Source of the DNA: CADAWZ01 sp045114665
GTDB taxonomy: Bacteria > Vulcanimicrobiota > CADAWZ01
Reading direction: 5' to 3'
NCBI GenBank assembly: GCA_045114665.1
Contig: JBGUKW010000162.1
Location: 1 to 18,434, forward strand
Length of the DNA: 18,434 nucleotides
The notes beneath the pieces are model-generated. The model saw only the letters and a list, made by a program, of their open reading frames with translations. It did not search any database and was not told the DNA's origin. Of the stretch, positions 6,940 through 14,060 are shown one piece after another. Each line of letters begins with the position of its first letter. The first letter of the stretch is position 1. A program made the translations under genes and the position numbers.

Positions 6940-7919
6940 TTTTCCTCCTTTTTAGTTGGCAACTGTGCCTTTATATTTTCTCTTATTTTTTCTATATACT
7001 GTTTTGAAGGGCTGAATGGATTTTTTCGTGGAGAATATGATTCTGGATATTCGCTGTCATTGAAATCGAGATATTCTTTTACAATTTTTTTACCTTCTGC
7101 AACTTCTTTTTGAGTATATATTTTTTCAGGTGATATGTTGAATTTTTTGCATAAAACTAAACAAAGTTCATAAAGCGAGTCTCTTTGTTTTTCATTGAAA
7201 TTAAATTCTTGATCAGATAGTCCTATTAAATCTATGGTAAATGCTGTGTGTTCAAGTCCCTCACAGCCTCTTGTTTTCAAATTAAGTGGCATTGTCTGTA
7301 TTATAACTCCATTTGTATCAATTACAAAATGAGAAGATAGATGACCATACATTCCACCATCATCACCTTCATCATATACTGAGCCTCTTTTGCAAATATC
7401 AAAATAATTGCTCAACGATGGAACTTTTAATGCCCTAACTGTTATTGTTGTTGGATTTTGTAAATTGACAGCTGGATCGTTATAGTGTATGTCAAAATAT
7501 TCTGAGTATTCTCCTTCAAAATCTCCATAGGGAAGAAAATTTTCTATTACTCTTAGATATCTTGGAAGAGTGTAGTCAATTTCTTCTTCATCTTCGTCAT
7601 TTGCTTTTCCTGGGGTATTATTACCTTTTACTGTTATTTGAATAGAATTGCCATCATTTTTGACATCTACAATTGGATCATTATTATTTTCTTTTTCTTT
7701 TGGTTTTATCTCTTCTTTTGAAGATTTTATTTCTTGTTTTTTAGTTATTTTTATTGATGTATTTTTCTTTTTTGCTGTCGGAATATTTCCATTATTTGAG
7801 TGTCTTTTTAAACTTTCAATATCTTTATTTGTTATAATATTGTCGCTTTTGGCTTGACAAAAAAATATTCCTGTACATAATATGGAAATTAACAAAAATA
7901 TTAAAGTTTTTCTAAACAT
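6936..7919 (-). CDS. Exported N-acetylmuramoyl-L-alanine amidase-like protein, probably inactive
   Basis: A 327-residue protein with an N-terminal signal (residues 3-21, C21 possibly a relaxed lipobox), a charged linker to about residue 118 (Lys/Glu/Asn-rich) and an amidase_2-like domain at about 155-315. Fold landmarks are clear: HLSSHFVIDTNGVIIQTMPL (193-212), GLEHTAFTIDLIG (221-233) and YTQKEVAEG (268-276). At the places where active members carry Zn ligands it appears to have R162 (for His in 'IvlHyT'), Q270 (for His in 'gHxEv') and N300 (for Asp in 'KxDPG'). G218 replaces another conserved His. It may therefore bind peptidoglycan without cutting it. H145 is an alternative first ligand if my alignment is off. 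AGGGG lies 11 bases before the ATG. It is transcribed before the PilZ-like gene. Confidence 0.75.
   Translation of the reverse strand: MFRKTLIFLLISILCTGIFFCQAKSDNIITNKDIESLKRHSNNGNIPTAKKKNTSIKITKKQEIKSSKEEIKPKEKENNNDPIVDVKNDGNSIQITVKGNNTPGKANDEDEEEIDYTLPRYLRVIENFLPYGDFEGEYSEYFDIHYNDPAVNLQNPTTITVRALKVPSLSNYFDICKRGSVYDEGDDGGMYGHLSSHFVIDTNGVIIQTMPLNLKTRGCEGLEHTAFTIDLIGLSDQEFNFNEKQRDSLYELCLVLCKKFNISPEKIYTQKEVAEGKKIVKEYLDFNDSEYPESYSPRKNPFSPSKQYIEKIRENIKAQLPTKKEEK
6941..6949 (-). promoter_or_regulatory. Ribosome binding site deciding a GTG start
   Basis: AGGAGG (complement of 6944-6949) stands four bases before the GTG at 6939. It is read as the KEE codons at the end of the amidase-like gene. It is one of the closest matches to consensus in the window and favours coupled, high translation of the PilZ-like gene. 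Confidence 0.75.
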
Positions 7920-7949
7920 ATTTTTGATTTCCCCTATATTGTTAATTTA

Positions 7950-7984
7950 GCTCTGACCCCAATTTTTATAATTAGAGTCAGAGC
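7950..7984. terminator. Inverted repeat between the repeat-protein and amidase-like genes
   Basis: GCTCTGAC (7950-7957) pairs with GTCAGAGC (7977-7984), with an inner AATT/AATT that can extend the hairpin. A T run (7986-7991) follows only on the plus strand. In the direction of the flanking leftward genes the hairpin is followed by TAAATTAAC, a poor terminator tail. It could be a weak terminator after the repeat-protein gene or a structure in the leader of the amidase-like gene. Confidence 0.5.
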
Positions 7985-8003
7985 ATTTTTTGTTCAATCT
8001 TTT

Positions 8004-9458
8004 CTAAATATTGACTTTAAATCTTGAATACATCTCTTTTATAAGTTTGTCAAATTCGAGAGATGTCAACAATTTTGAATGGTTTGATTCGAATGCTTTT
8101 GTCAGAATCAATCTTTCCTGTTGCTTTTGCAGTTGAAGTGGTGATATCAAATCAGATATTTCTGCTATATTTAGAATATATATGCTCGAAGGCATTCTTG
8201 TTCTAAATGAAGGAGTATCTGATCCTCCTAAAATCACAAATGCTGTTCTTGTTGCAACATCTCCCTCTCTAAGCTCTATTTCAGGAGATTGAATAAATGA
8301 CAAAGAACCACTTTCTATTACTATTATTTCTTCTTTTGATTCGATATTTATAGTTTCATCTGTATCAAGTTTCCATTTTGAGGCTTCGATTTCTGCTGTA
8401 TCAGAAATATTAGGGAATATTTTCTTTAGACAAGTATTTACATTTGATACAACAAATGCTTCAGTTTCTTCTTCTGTTTCTGAACTACTTGCAAATATGT
8501 CTTCATATTTCTTTAGAAGTGCTTCTTCTTCTATTTTCTTTCTTGCTTCTTCAGCTCTCTTTCTAGCTTCTTCTTCAGCTTTTTTCCTAGCCTCTTCTTC
8601 AGCTTTTCTTTTTGCCTCTGCCTCAGCTATTTTTCTCTTTTCTTCTTCAGCTCTTCTTTTTTCTTCTTCTTCAAGTCTTTTTCTAGCTTCTTCTTCTCTT
8701 TTTCTAGACTCTTCTTCTTCAGCTCTTTTTCTTGCCTCTATTTCAGCTTTTAGTCTTGCTTCTTCAAGTTTTCTCTTAGCCTCTTCTTCAGCTTTCTTTT
8801 TAGCTTCTTCTTCAGCTTTTCTTTTTGCTTCAGCTTCAGCAAGTTTTCTCTTAGCTTCTTCTTCAGCTTTTAGTCTTGCTTTCTCAAGTTTTCTCTTAGC
8901 CTCTTCTTCAGCTTTCTTTTTAGCTTCTTCGAGTTTTCTTTTTTCCTCTTCTTCAGCTTTCTTTCTAACTTCTTCTTCAGCTTTTCTTTTTGCTTCAGCT
9001 TCAGCAAGTTTTTTCTTAGCTTCTTCTTCGGCTTTTCTCTTAGCTTCTTCTTCGGCTTTTCTCTTAGCTTCTTCTTCGGCTTTTCTCTTGGCTTCTTCTT
9101 CGGCTTTTTTCTTAGCTTCTTCTTCGGCTTTTCTCTTGGCTTCTTCTTCGGCTTTTCTCTTGGCTTCTTCTTCGGCTTTTCTTTTTGCTTCTTCTTCGGC
9201 TTTTCTTTTTGCTTCTTCTTCGGCTCTTTCTTTTTTTGATTTGTATGGAACTTTTTTGTTCTTTTTTTCTTTTTTCTTGCGATCTTTTTTGTCTCTTTTA
9301 TCAAGTATATCTATTTTTATATCACTGAAATCCATTAAATCATCATCTAGGGCAGAGCCTTTTTTAGCAGGTGTATCAACTATATCAGAGATATCTACAT
9401 CTATATCGAAGTCAATATCTGCTAATTCTTTATTTTTATTTTCCTCTTTTTTAGCCAT
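8004..9458 (-). CDS. KEEA-repeat helical protein with cyclic-nucleotide-binding-like C-terminus
   Basis: A 484-residue protein without a signal or membrane segment. Residues 1-50 are acidic (DIDFDIDVDISDIVD) and 52-76 strongly basic. Residues 78-312 are alternating Glu-rich and Lys/Arg-rich helical repeats (AEEEAKRK units). These are like TolA domain II or single-alpha-helix rods, expected to form one long stiff helix. Residues about 335-484 form a globular domain. Its IIVIESGSLSFIQ, ELREGDVATRTAF and SSIYILNIAEISDLIS segments follow the layout of a cyclic-nucleotide-binding (Crp-type) barrel. The phosphate-binding FGE-AL motif with its Arg is not recognisable, so nucleotide binding is doubtful. 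The ribosome site GGGAG is about seven bases from the ATG. The gene lies 18 bp after serS. The function is unknown; a spacer or scaffold role is inference. Confidence 0.8.
   Translation of the reverse strand: MAKKEENKNKELADIDFDIDVDISDIVDTPAKKGSALDDDLMDFSDIKIDILDKRDKKDRKKKEKKNKKVPYKSKKERAEEEAKRKAEEEAKRKAEEEAKRKAEEEAKRKAEEEAKKKAEEEAKRKAEEEAKRKAEEEAKRKAEEEAKKKLAEAEAKRKAEEEVRKKAEEEEKRKLEEAKKKAEEEAKRKLEKARLKAEEEAKRKLAEAEAKRKAEEEAKKKAEEEAKRKLEEARLKAEIEARKRAEEEESRKREEEARKRLEEEEKRRAEEEKRKIAEAEAKRKAEEEARKKAEEEARKRAEEARKKIEEEALLKKYEDIFASSSETEEETEAFVVSNVNTCLKKIFPNISDTAEIEASKWKLDTDETINIESKEEIIVIESGSLSFIQSPEIELREGDVATRTAFVILGGSDTPSFRTRMPSSIYILNIAEISDLISPLQLQKQQERLILTKAFESNHSKLLTSLEFDKLIKEMYSRFKVNI
8744..8940 (-). 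repeat. Higher-order 120-bp repeat within the KEEA region
   Basis: The segment starting CAGCTTTTAGTCTTGCT at 8744 recurs at 8864, exactly 120 bp (40 codons) later. It matches for some 65-75 bases with few differences. A related GCTTCAGCTTCAGCAAGTTT phrase occurs at 8827 and again at 8992 (165 bp apart). These show duplications of multi-unit blocks besides the simple 24-bp array. Confidence 0.75.
9019..9228 (-). repeat. 24-bp tandem repeat array coding for AEEEAKRK
   Basis: GCTTCTTCTTCGGCTTTT-headed units start at 9019, 9043, 9067, 9091, 9115, 9139, 9163 and 9187, with a partial unit at 9211. They are nearly identical and all carry TTCGGC. The older-looking repeats at about 8540-9018 use TTCAGC and vary in unit length. 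The uniform block appears to be a recent expansion. Confidence 0.92.
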
Positions 9459-9476
9459 ATTTATCTCCCTTTTATT

Positions 9477-10757
9477 TTACTTGATTTTTGTTATTATCTC
9501 TTTACCCATAAATGGAACAAGAATTTCAGGAATTCTTACACTTCCATCTTTTTGTTGATAGTTTTCAAGTATAGCTATTATAGCTCTACTTACTGCTATA
9601 GCTGTGCCATTTAAAGTATGTACATAAGAGGCAGATTTAGCGTTTTTGCCTTTGTATTTTATGTTTAATCTTCTTGCTTGGTAATCAGTACAATTTGATG
9701 TACTTGTAACCTCGCCATAAGATCCACCTTCTCTTGTAGGCATCCATGCTTCTATATCATATTTTCTGTATGCTGGACCACCTAAATCACCAGTACAACA
9801 TTCTATAACTCTATATGGAATACCTAATTCTGCAAATATTTCTTTTTCTATTCCAAGTAGTTCTTCAAGCATTTTTTCTGATTCTTCAGGTGTTGTATAT
9901 GCAAACATTTCTACTTTACTGAATTGGTGTACTCTGTATAGTCCTTTTGAAGATTTTCCATAAGCACCTGCTTCTGTTCTGAAACAATGTGAATAGCCTG
10001 CTATTTTCATTGGGAGATTTTCTTCTTTTAGTATTTCTCCTGAATATAATCCAGCAAGTGTGATTTCTGCTGTTGCGATCAAGGACATGTCTGTATTTTC
10101 GATTGAATAAATTTGAGCTTCAGTCCCTCTTGGATTAAATCCAGTACCAAACAATACAGAGTTCTTTGCTAAATCTGGTGTTATATGTGGAACAAATCCT
10201 TTGGAAATTAATTTTCGTAGTGCAAAATTGATGAGTGCTTGTTCAAGAAGAACTCCATCACCTTTCATGAAATAGAATTTTTGACCTGTAACTTTTGCAC
10301 CACCATCAAAATCGAGAATGTCGAGTTCTTTTCCGAGTTCGACATGATCTTTTGGTTCAAAATCAAATTTTGTTGGTTCTGAATAGAAACATATTATTTT
10401 ATTGCTTTCTTCACCTTTTCCAACAGGTGTATCAGGATGACTCATGTTTGGAATTTTTGCTTGGATTTCTTTTACTTTTCCATCAATTTCCCTAGTTTTT
10501 TCATCCAATTCTGTTGCTTTTGCTTTTAATTCAGAACCTTTTTTTATTAGTTCTTTTCTTTCTTCATCAGAAAGTTTTGCCTTCATGGCTTTTGCTGTCT
10601 GATTTTGATTCATTCTTATTTCTTCTAATTCTCCAATAAGAGATGATCTTTCAGAAGCCAATTTTTCCAAATCGTCTATATTTACATTGATGTTCCTGTC
10701 TAAGCAGTTTTTCTTTACTAAATCTATATTCTTCAATATAAATTTTAAATCAAGCAT
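9477..10757 (-). CDS. serS: Seryl-tRNA synthetase
   Basis: A 426-residue class IIa synthetase that charges tRNA-Ser with serine in the cytoplasm. The N-terminal arm (residues about 30-105) is the long antiparallel coiled coil that contacts the tRNA. The catalytic core shows TAEI (229-232), motif 2 with FRTEAGAYGK (259-268) and YRVHQFSKVEMF (274-285), and motif 3 NGTAIAVSRAIIAILENYQ (383-401), where Arg391 closes the ATP site. Length and motifs are normal. AGGGG lies about ten bases before the ATG. It is the first gene of the leftward block and divergent from the propeller gene. I see no T-box in the 127-bp upstream region. Confidence 0.98.
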   Translation of the reverse strand: MLDLKFILKNIDLVKKNCLDRNINVNIDDLEKLASERSSLIGELEEIRMNQNQTAKAMKAKLSDEERKELIKKGSELKAKATELDEKTREIDGKVKEIQAKIPNMSHPDTPVGKGEESNKIICFYSEPTKFDFEPKDHVELGKELDILDFDGGAKVTGQKFYFMKGDGVLLEQALINFALRKLISKGFVPHITPDLAKNSVLFGTGFNPRGTEAQIYSIENTDMSLIATAEITLAGLYSGEILKEENLPMKIAGYSHCFRTEAGAYGKSSKGLYRVHQFSKVEMFAYTTPEESEKMLEELLGIEKEIFAELGIPYRVIECCTGDLGGPAYRKYDIEAWMPTREGGSYGEVTSTSNCTDYQARRLNIKYKGKNAKSASYVHTLNGTAIAVSRAIIAILENYQQKDGSVRIPEILVPFMGKEIITKIK

Positions 10758-10884
10758 TTTGAATTTTCCCCTTTATTTATACTTTTTTTTAAATTAATTT
10801 TCTCTTTAGGTAGGAAGTTCTTTATTGTTTGCTGAAATACCTTTTTGCGGTTAATTCGCTTTTTGTCAGAAAGGGCTTTATTTT
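10758..10884. other. Divergent intergenic region serS / propeller gene
   Basis: This region of 127 bp must hold promoters for both directions. I see no pair of convincing -35 and -10 boxes. Ribosome sites are present at both ends: AGGGG for serS and AAGGG (10871-10875) for the propeller gene. A short GCG/CGC repeat flanks GTTAATT (10848-10860). Confidence 0.5.
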
Positions 10885-11961
10885 ATGAAGTATTATATAT
10901 ATATTTTCATATTATTATTTTCTATTTATTTTTCTATTACACCTTTATATTCTGCAGATAACACTTATTCTGGAAAAAGATGGGGATATTCACACATGAC
11001 TTTAACTAAAGCATCTGATTTAGCTTGGTCAAAAGATGGATATTTTATTTATTATAGAACCGTTACAGATGATGGTTCTACTATTTGCAGATTGAGAGAT
11101 AAATGGAAAAATATAAGGAAACAGGATAATTCTGGAAATATGAAACTCGAAACTGTTCCTGGTGATTTGAGGATTGAAACATTATATAAAATAACTGCAC
11201 CTGTAAAATATTTTACTTTTTCACCAGATACAACAAAAGCTGCTTATTGTATTCCAGAAGGTGGAGGATATGCACTATATATATTGAATTTGGCGACTAA
11301 GGAAACAAGAAGACTTACTTATGGAATGGCTCCTTCTTGGTCTCCTAAAAGTGATAAAATCGCTTTTTATTTTAAAGGTAGTAATGGAAGATATGGAATA
11401 GGAATAATTAGTCCTGACGGAAATAATTTTAGAGTTCTGTCCGCTCTTGATGATTGGTCTCCTGTTTGGAGTCCAGATGGAAACTCTATTGCTTTTTTGT
11501 CTGCAAGGGATTATGTTACAAATGGAACAATGGATTATTCAAATATATTTGTGATAAAACTTGAACCATATTCTATTACTCAAATTACAAGGGAGAAAAA
11601 TACTTGGCAAAAGAATTTGAGTTGGTCCCCTGTTGGCAAAAAGATTGTATATCAGTCAGCAAAAGGAGTTGAAATTGCAGATGTTCCTCCAAAGTCTGTT
11701 AAATTGGTAGAGTCTGCAGATAAATATAGATTGGATCATGCTTTTAAACCAGTTTTTAGCCCTGATGGTAGATGGATTTTTTTCCGTCGTGAGAAGGGTA
11801 TGGGATTGGTTCAACATAATACTTTTCAAGGAGCTCCAATAGAAGGTTCTGCTCCTTGGTGGTCTCCTGCAATTGATTCGACAGGAAAAAAGATTGTTTT
11901 TAATTTATGGAGTGAAAGCTCAAAAGCTGGAATTTGGGTCGTTGAAGCTTTTGATTTCTAA
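10885..11961 (+). CDS. Exported TolB-like beta-propeller protein (PD40 repeats)
   Basis: A 358-residue protein with a signal peptide (residues 1-23, cleavage near LYS-A24). It carries seven WSPDG-type PD40 motifs, near residues 46, 109, 150, 193, 245, 289 and 325 (for example VWSPDGNSIAFLS and VFSPDGRWIFF). This suggests a seven-bladed propeller. TolB itself has a six-bladed propeller and an N-terminal domain that is absent here, so this is a relative rather than TolB. It probably works in the periplasm or at the surface as a binding platform; no catalytic residues are evident. AAGGG lies nine bases before the ATG. It is followed 33 bp later by the PP2C gene on the same strand. Confidence 0.85.
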   Translation: MKYYIYIFILLFSIYFSITPLYSADNTYSGKRWGYSHMTLTKASDLAWSKDGYFIYYRTVTDDGSTICRLRDKWKNIRKQDNSGNMKLETVPGDLRIETLYKITAPVKYFTFSPDTTKAAYCIPEGGGYALYILNLATKETRRLTYGMAPSWSPKSDKIAFYFKGSNGRYGIGIISPDGNNFRVLSALDDWSPVWSPDGNSIAFLSARDYVTNGTMDYSNIFVIKLEPYSITQITREKNTWQKNLSWSPVGKKIVYQSAKGVEIADVPPKSVKLVESADKYRLDHAFKPVFSPDGRWIFFRREKGMGLVQHNTFQGAPIEGSAPWWSPAIDSTGKKIVFNLWSESSKAGIWVVEAFDF

Positions 11962-11994
11962 AAAAAAATAATAAGTAAGGATTGAATTTTTATT

Positions 11995-12819
11995 ATGGAA
12001 AATAATGTTTGTAATGTCTGTTCTTATGGAAAAACCAATGTAGGTCCTGTCCGCAACAATAATGAGGATAATTTTTTCAGATCAGAGATGAATTTCATTC
12101 TTCCTGATGAAGATGGAGTTATGAATGATGAGAGAATTGGATTATATATTTTGTGCGACGGCATGGGCGGTCATCTAAAGGGAGAAGTTGCAAGTGCTGC
12201 TGCTGTTAATGAATTGAAAAGAATTTTGATGGGATTCATGCTTTCCCCAAATGCTCTTCAATTTGATGATTTTGATACATTGTTAATTGAATCTATTAAA
12301 CAGGCAAATGATGTTGTTCTCAAAATAAATGAAGATGAGGGAATTCCTCCAGAGGCAAGAAGAATGGGAACAACTACTGTTACGGCACTCTTTACTGGTA
12401 AGCGTTGCTATGTAGCCCATGTTGGGGATAGCAGATGTTATTTAATAAAAAATGGAGCAATAAAACAGTTGACAGAAGATCATAATTTAGCTTCATATCT
12501 TTTAAAGAGTGGTATTTTTAAAACAAGACAAGAAGCAGATAAAGCAAAAGGTGCTAAATCATTGACCCAAGCTCTTGGTCCTTCTGATAGTTCTTCTATA
12601 GAGCCTTCTGTTACATCTTTTGATGTTGATGAGAGTTGTTATTTGATTCTCTGTTCAGACGGTCTTACAGATGTTGTTTCAGATAAAGAAATTGTTTCTA
12701 TAGTAACATCTTCAAGAGGTAATTTAAAGAAAACAACTGAAAAACTTATAAAGAGAGCTTATAAAAATAAAACAGCTGATAATATTACAATTATTGCTGT
12801 TAGATTTGATGTAGAGTAA
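11995..12819 (+). CDS. PP2C-family serine/threonine protein phosphatase
   Basis: A 274-residue metal-dependent protein phosphatase (PPM/Stp type) that removes phosphate from Ser/Thr of proteins in the cytoplasm. Its motifs are complete: VRNNNED (19-25, D25 a metal ligand), DGMGG (55-59), GTTTVTA (125-131), GDSR (144-147), SDGLTD (221-226) and ADNIT (261-265). Bacterial PP2Cs are often paired with a Hanks-type kinase, but none is in this window. AAGGA lies 13 bases before the ATG, a rather long spacing. It sits between the propeller and aldo/keto reductase genes in one run. Confidence 0.95.
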   Translation: MENNVCNVCSYGKTNVGPVRNNNEDNFFRSEMNFILPDEDGVMNDERIGLYILCDGMGGHLKGEVASAAAVNELKRILMGFMLSPNALQFDDFDTLLIESIKQANDVVLKINEDEGIPPEARRMGTTTVTALFTGKRCYVAHVGDSRCYLIKNGAIKQLTEDHNLASYLLKSGIFKTRQEADKAKGAKSLTQALGPSDSSSIEPSVTSFDVDESCYLILCSDGLTDVVSDKEIVSIVTSSRGNLKKTTEKLIKRAYKNKTADNITIIAVRFDVE

Positions 12820-12851
12820 AAATGAGGAGAAGAGATAAGAGAGGAGTTTAT

Positions 12852-13874
12852 ATGGAAAGACGAAAACTTGGCAAGACTGGGCTTGAAGTTTCTTTCATGG
12901 GAATAGGTGGTATTCCTCTTCAGAGATTTGATGAAAATAATACTGTTGAGATATTATCTGAAGCCATAAATCAAGGAATTAATTTTATTGATTCTGCAAG
13001 AGGATATACAAAAAGTGAAGAACTCATCGGAAAGGCTCTAAAAAAAGTTGGTCGTGAAAAATTTGTGATTGCAACAAAAGCTCAAAGTAGAGATTATGAT
13101 GGCATGATAAAAGAAATGGATATAAGTCTTAAAAATTTTCAGACAGATTATATAGATTTATATCAATGTCATTTTGTTTGTAATGAAAACGATTTAAATA
13201 AGATTCTCTCGGAGAATGGTGCTTTAAAAGCCCTACTTGAATATAGAGAAAAAGGATTGATAAAACATATAGGCATAACTTCTCATAATATGAAAACAGC
13301 TGTAATGGGCATTGAATCAGGAAAATTTGAAACTGTTCAATTTCCGTTTAATTTTATTGAATCTGACGGCAAAACTGTATTTAAAAAAGCAAAAGAACAC
13401 AATATGGGAACTATTGCTATGAAGCCTCTTGGTGGTGGAGCAATCACAAATAGGGGATTGTCTTTTAAATATCTTTCCAATGAAGAAAATCTCGACTGTA
13501 TAATACCAGGTGTTGACAATGCAGAACAATTAAAATCAAATATGACTGATTTTTTGAATTGTTATGGAGATGGTAAATTTATCGATTCCGAAAGAGATAT
13601 TATCGAAAAAGAAAAAAATCTTTTAGGTGTTGATTTCTGCAGGAGATGTGATTATTGTCAGCCATGTACTAAAAATATTCCTATATCTGTGATTTTTACT
13701 GCAAAAGCATATTATGAAAGATACAATTTGAAAGATTGGGCTTTGGGAAAGTACAAAGCATGTAAGGCAAATATAACAGATTGTATTGATTGTGGAAAAT
13801 GTGAAAAGAGATGTCCATATAATTTACCAATAAGGCAAATGCTCAGAAAAACCCATGAACTACTTGCAAGATAA
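12852..13874 (+). CDS. Aldo/keto reductase with C-terminal iron-sulfur cluster motifs
   Basis: A 340-residue oxidoreductase. The aldo/keto reductase barrel (1-235) has the catalytic set D47, Y52 (DSARGYTKSEE), K76 (ATKAQSR) and H107 (YQCHF), and the start RKLGKTGLEVSFMGIGGIPL typical of the family. The tail carries C263/C266/C269/C272 and C311/C314/C317/C321, the latter a CxxCxxCxxxCP ferredoxin motif, plus C304, so one or two 4Fe-4S clusters are likely. It should move electrons between NAD(P)H or ferredoxin and an unknown carbonyl substrate. I chose the ATG at 12852, five bases after GAGGAG. The open frame extends to an ATG at 12822 with a poor ribosome site and residues foreign to the family. 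Confidence 0.93.
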   Translation: MERRKLGKTGLEVSFMGIGGIPLQRFDENNTVEILSEAINQGINFIDSARGYTKSEELIGKALKKVGREKFVIATKAQSRDYDGMIKEMDISLKNFQTDYIDLYQCHFVCNENDLNKILSENGALKALLEYREKGLIKHIGITSHNMKTAVMGIESGKFETVQFPFNFIESDGKTVFKKAKEHNMGTIAMKPLGGGAITNRGLSFKYLSNEENLDCIIPGVDNAEQLKSNMTDFLNCYGDGKFIDSERDIIEKEKNLLGVDFCRRCDYCQPCTKNIPISVIFTAKAYYERYNLKDWALGKYKACKANITDCIDCGKCEKRCPYNLPIRQMLRKTHELLAR

Positions 13875-13901
13875 TTATTGTGAACTAATAATTTTTTTAG
13901 A

Positions 13902-13935
13902 ATAGGGTGTGTTGAATAATTTATAACACACCTAT
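13902..13935 (+). terminator. Hairpin after the aldo/keto reductase gene
   Basis: ATAGGGTGTGTT (13902-13913) pairs with AACACACCTAT (13925-13935), with one bulged G and an 11-base loop. The following sequence is only weakly T-rich (ATTATTATTTAAG). It is a probable weak terminator or a 3' stabilising hairpin, followed by the stronger one at 14009-14052. Confidence 0.5.
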
Positions 13936-14008
13936 ATTATTATTTAAGAAAATGGATTTTTTGTGTCTGTGCAATTCGCTCAGAGAAAATATAACTAAAT
14001 TAACAATA

Positions 14009-14052
14009 AAAAAACAGACTTTGTGAAATTACTCTCACAAAGCCTGTTTTTT
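14009..14052. terminator. Bidirectional terminator between convergent genes
   Basis: Bases 14009-14026 pair with 14035-14052. CTTTGTGA/TCACAAAG forms the core, then one A-C mismatch, CAG/CTG and A6/T6, with an 8-base loop. It lies just beyond the stop of the leftward lipoprotein gene and serves the rightward run too. Confidence 0.88.
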
Positions 14053-14060
14053 ATTAGTTA

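Noticed and set aside
8497..9558. A 353-codon open frame opposite the KEEA-repeat gene
   Set aside because: Its Ser/Ala/Phe/Leu repeats are the complement of GAA/GCC/AAG repeats; no ribosome site or domain supports it.
10758..10884. T-box riboswitch upstream of serS
   Set aside because: No conserved T-box sequence or terminator/antiterminator pair is seen, and the leader is too short.
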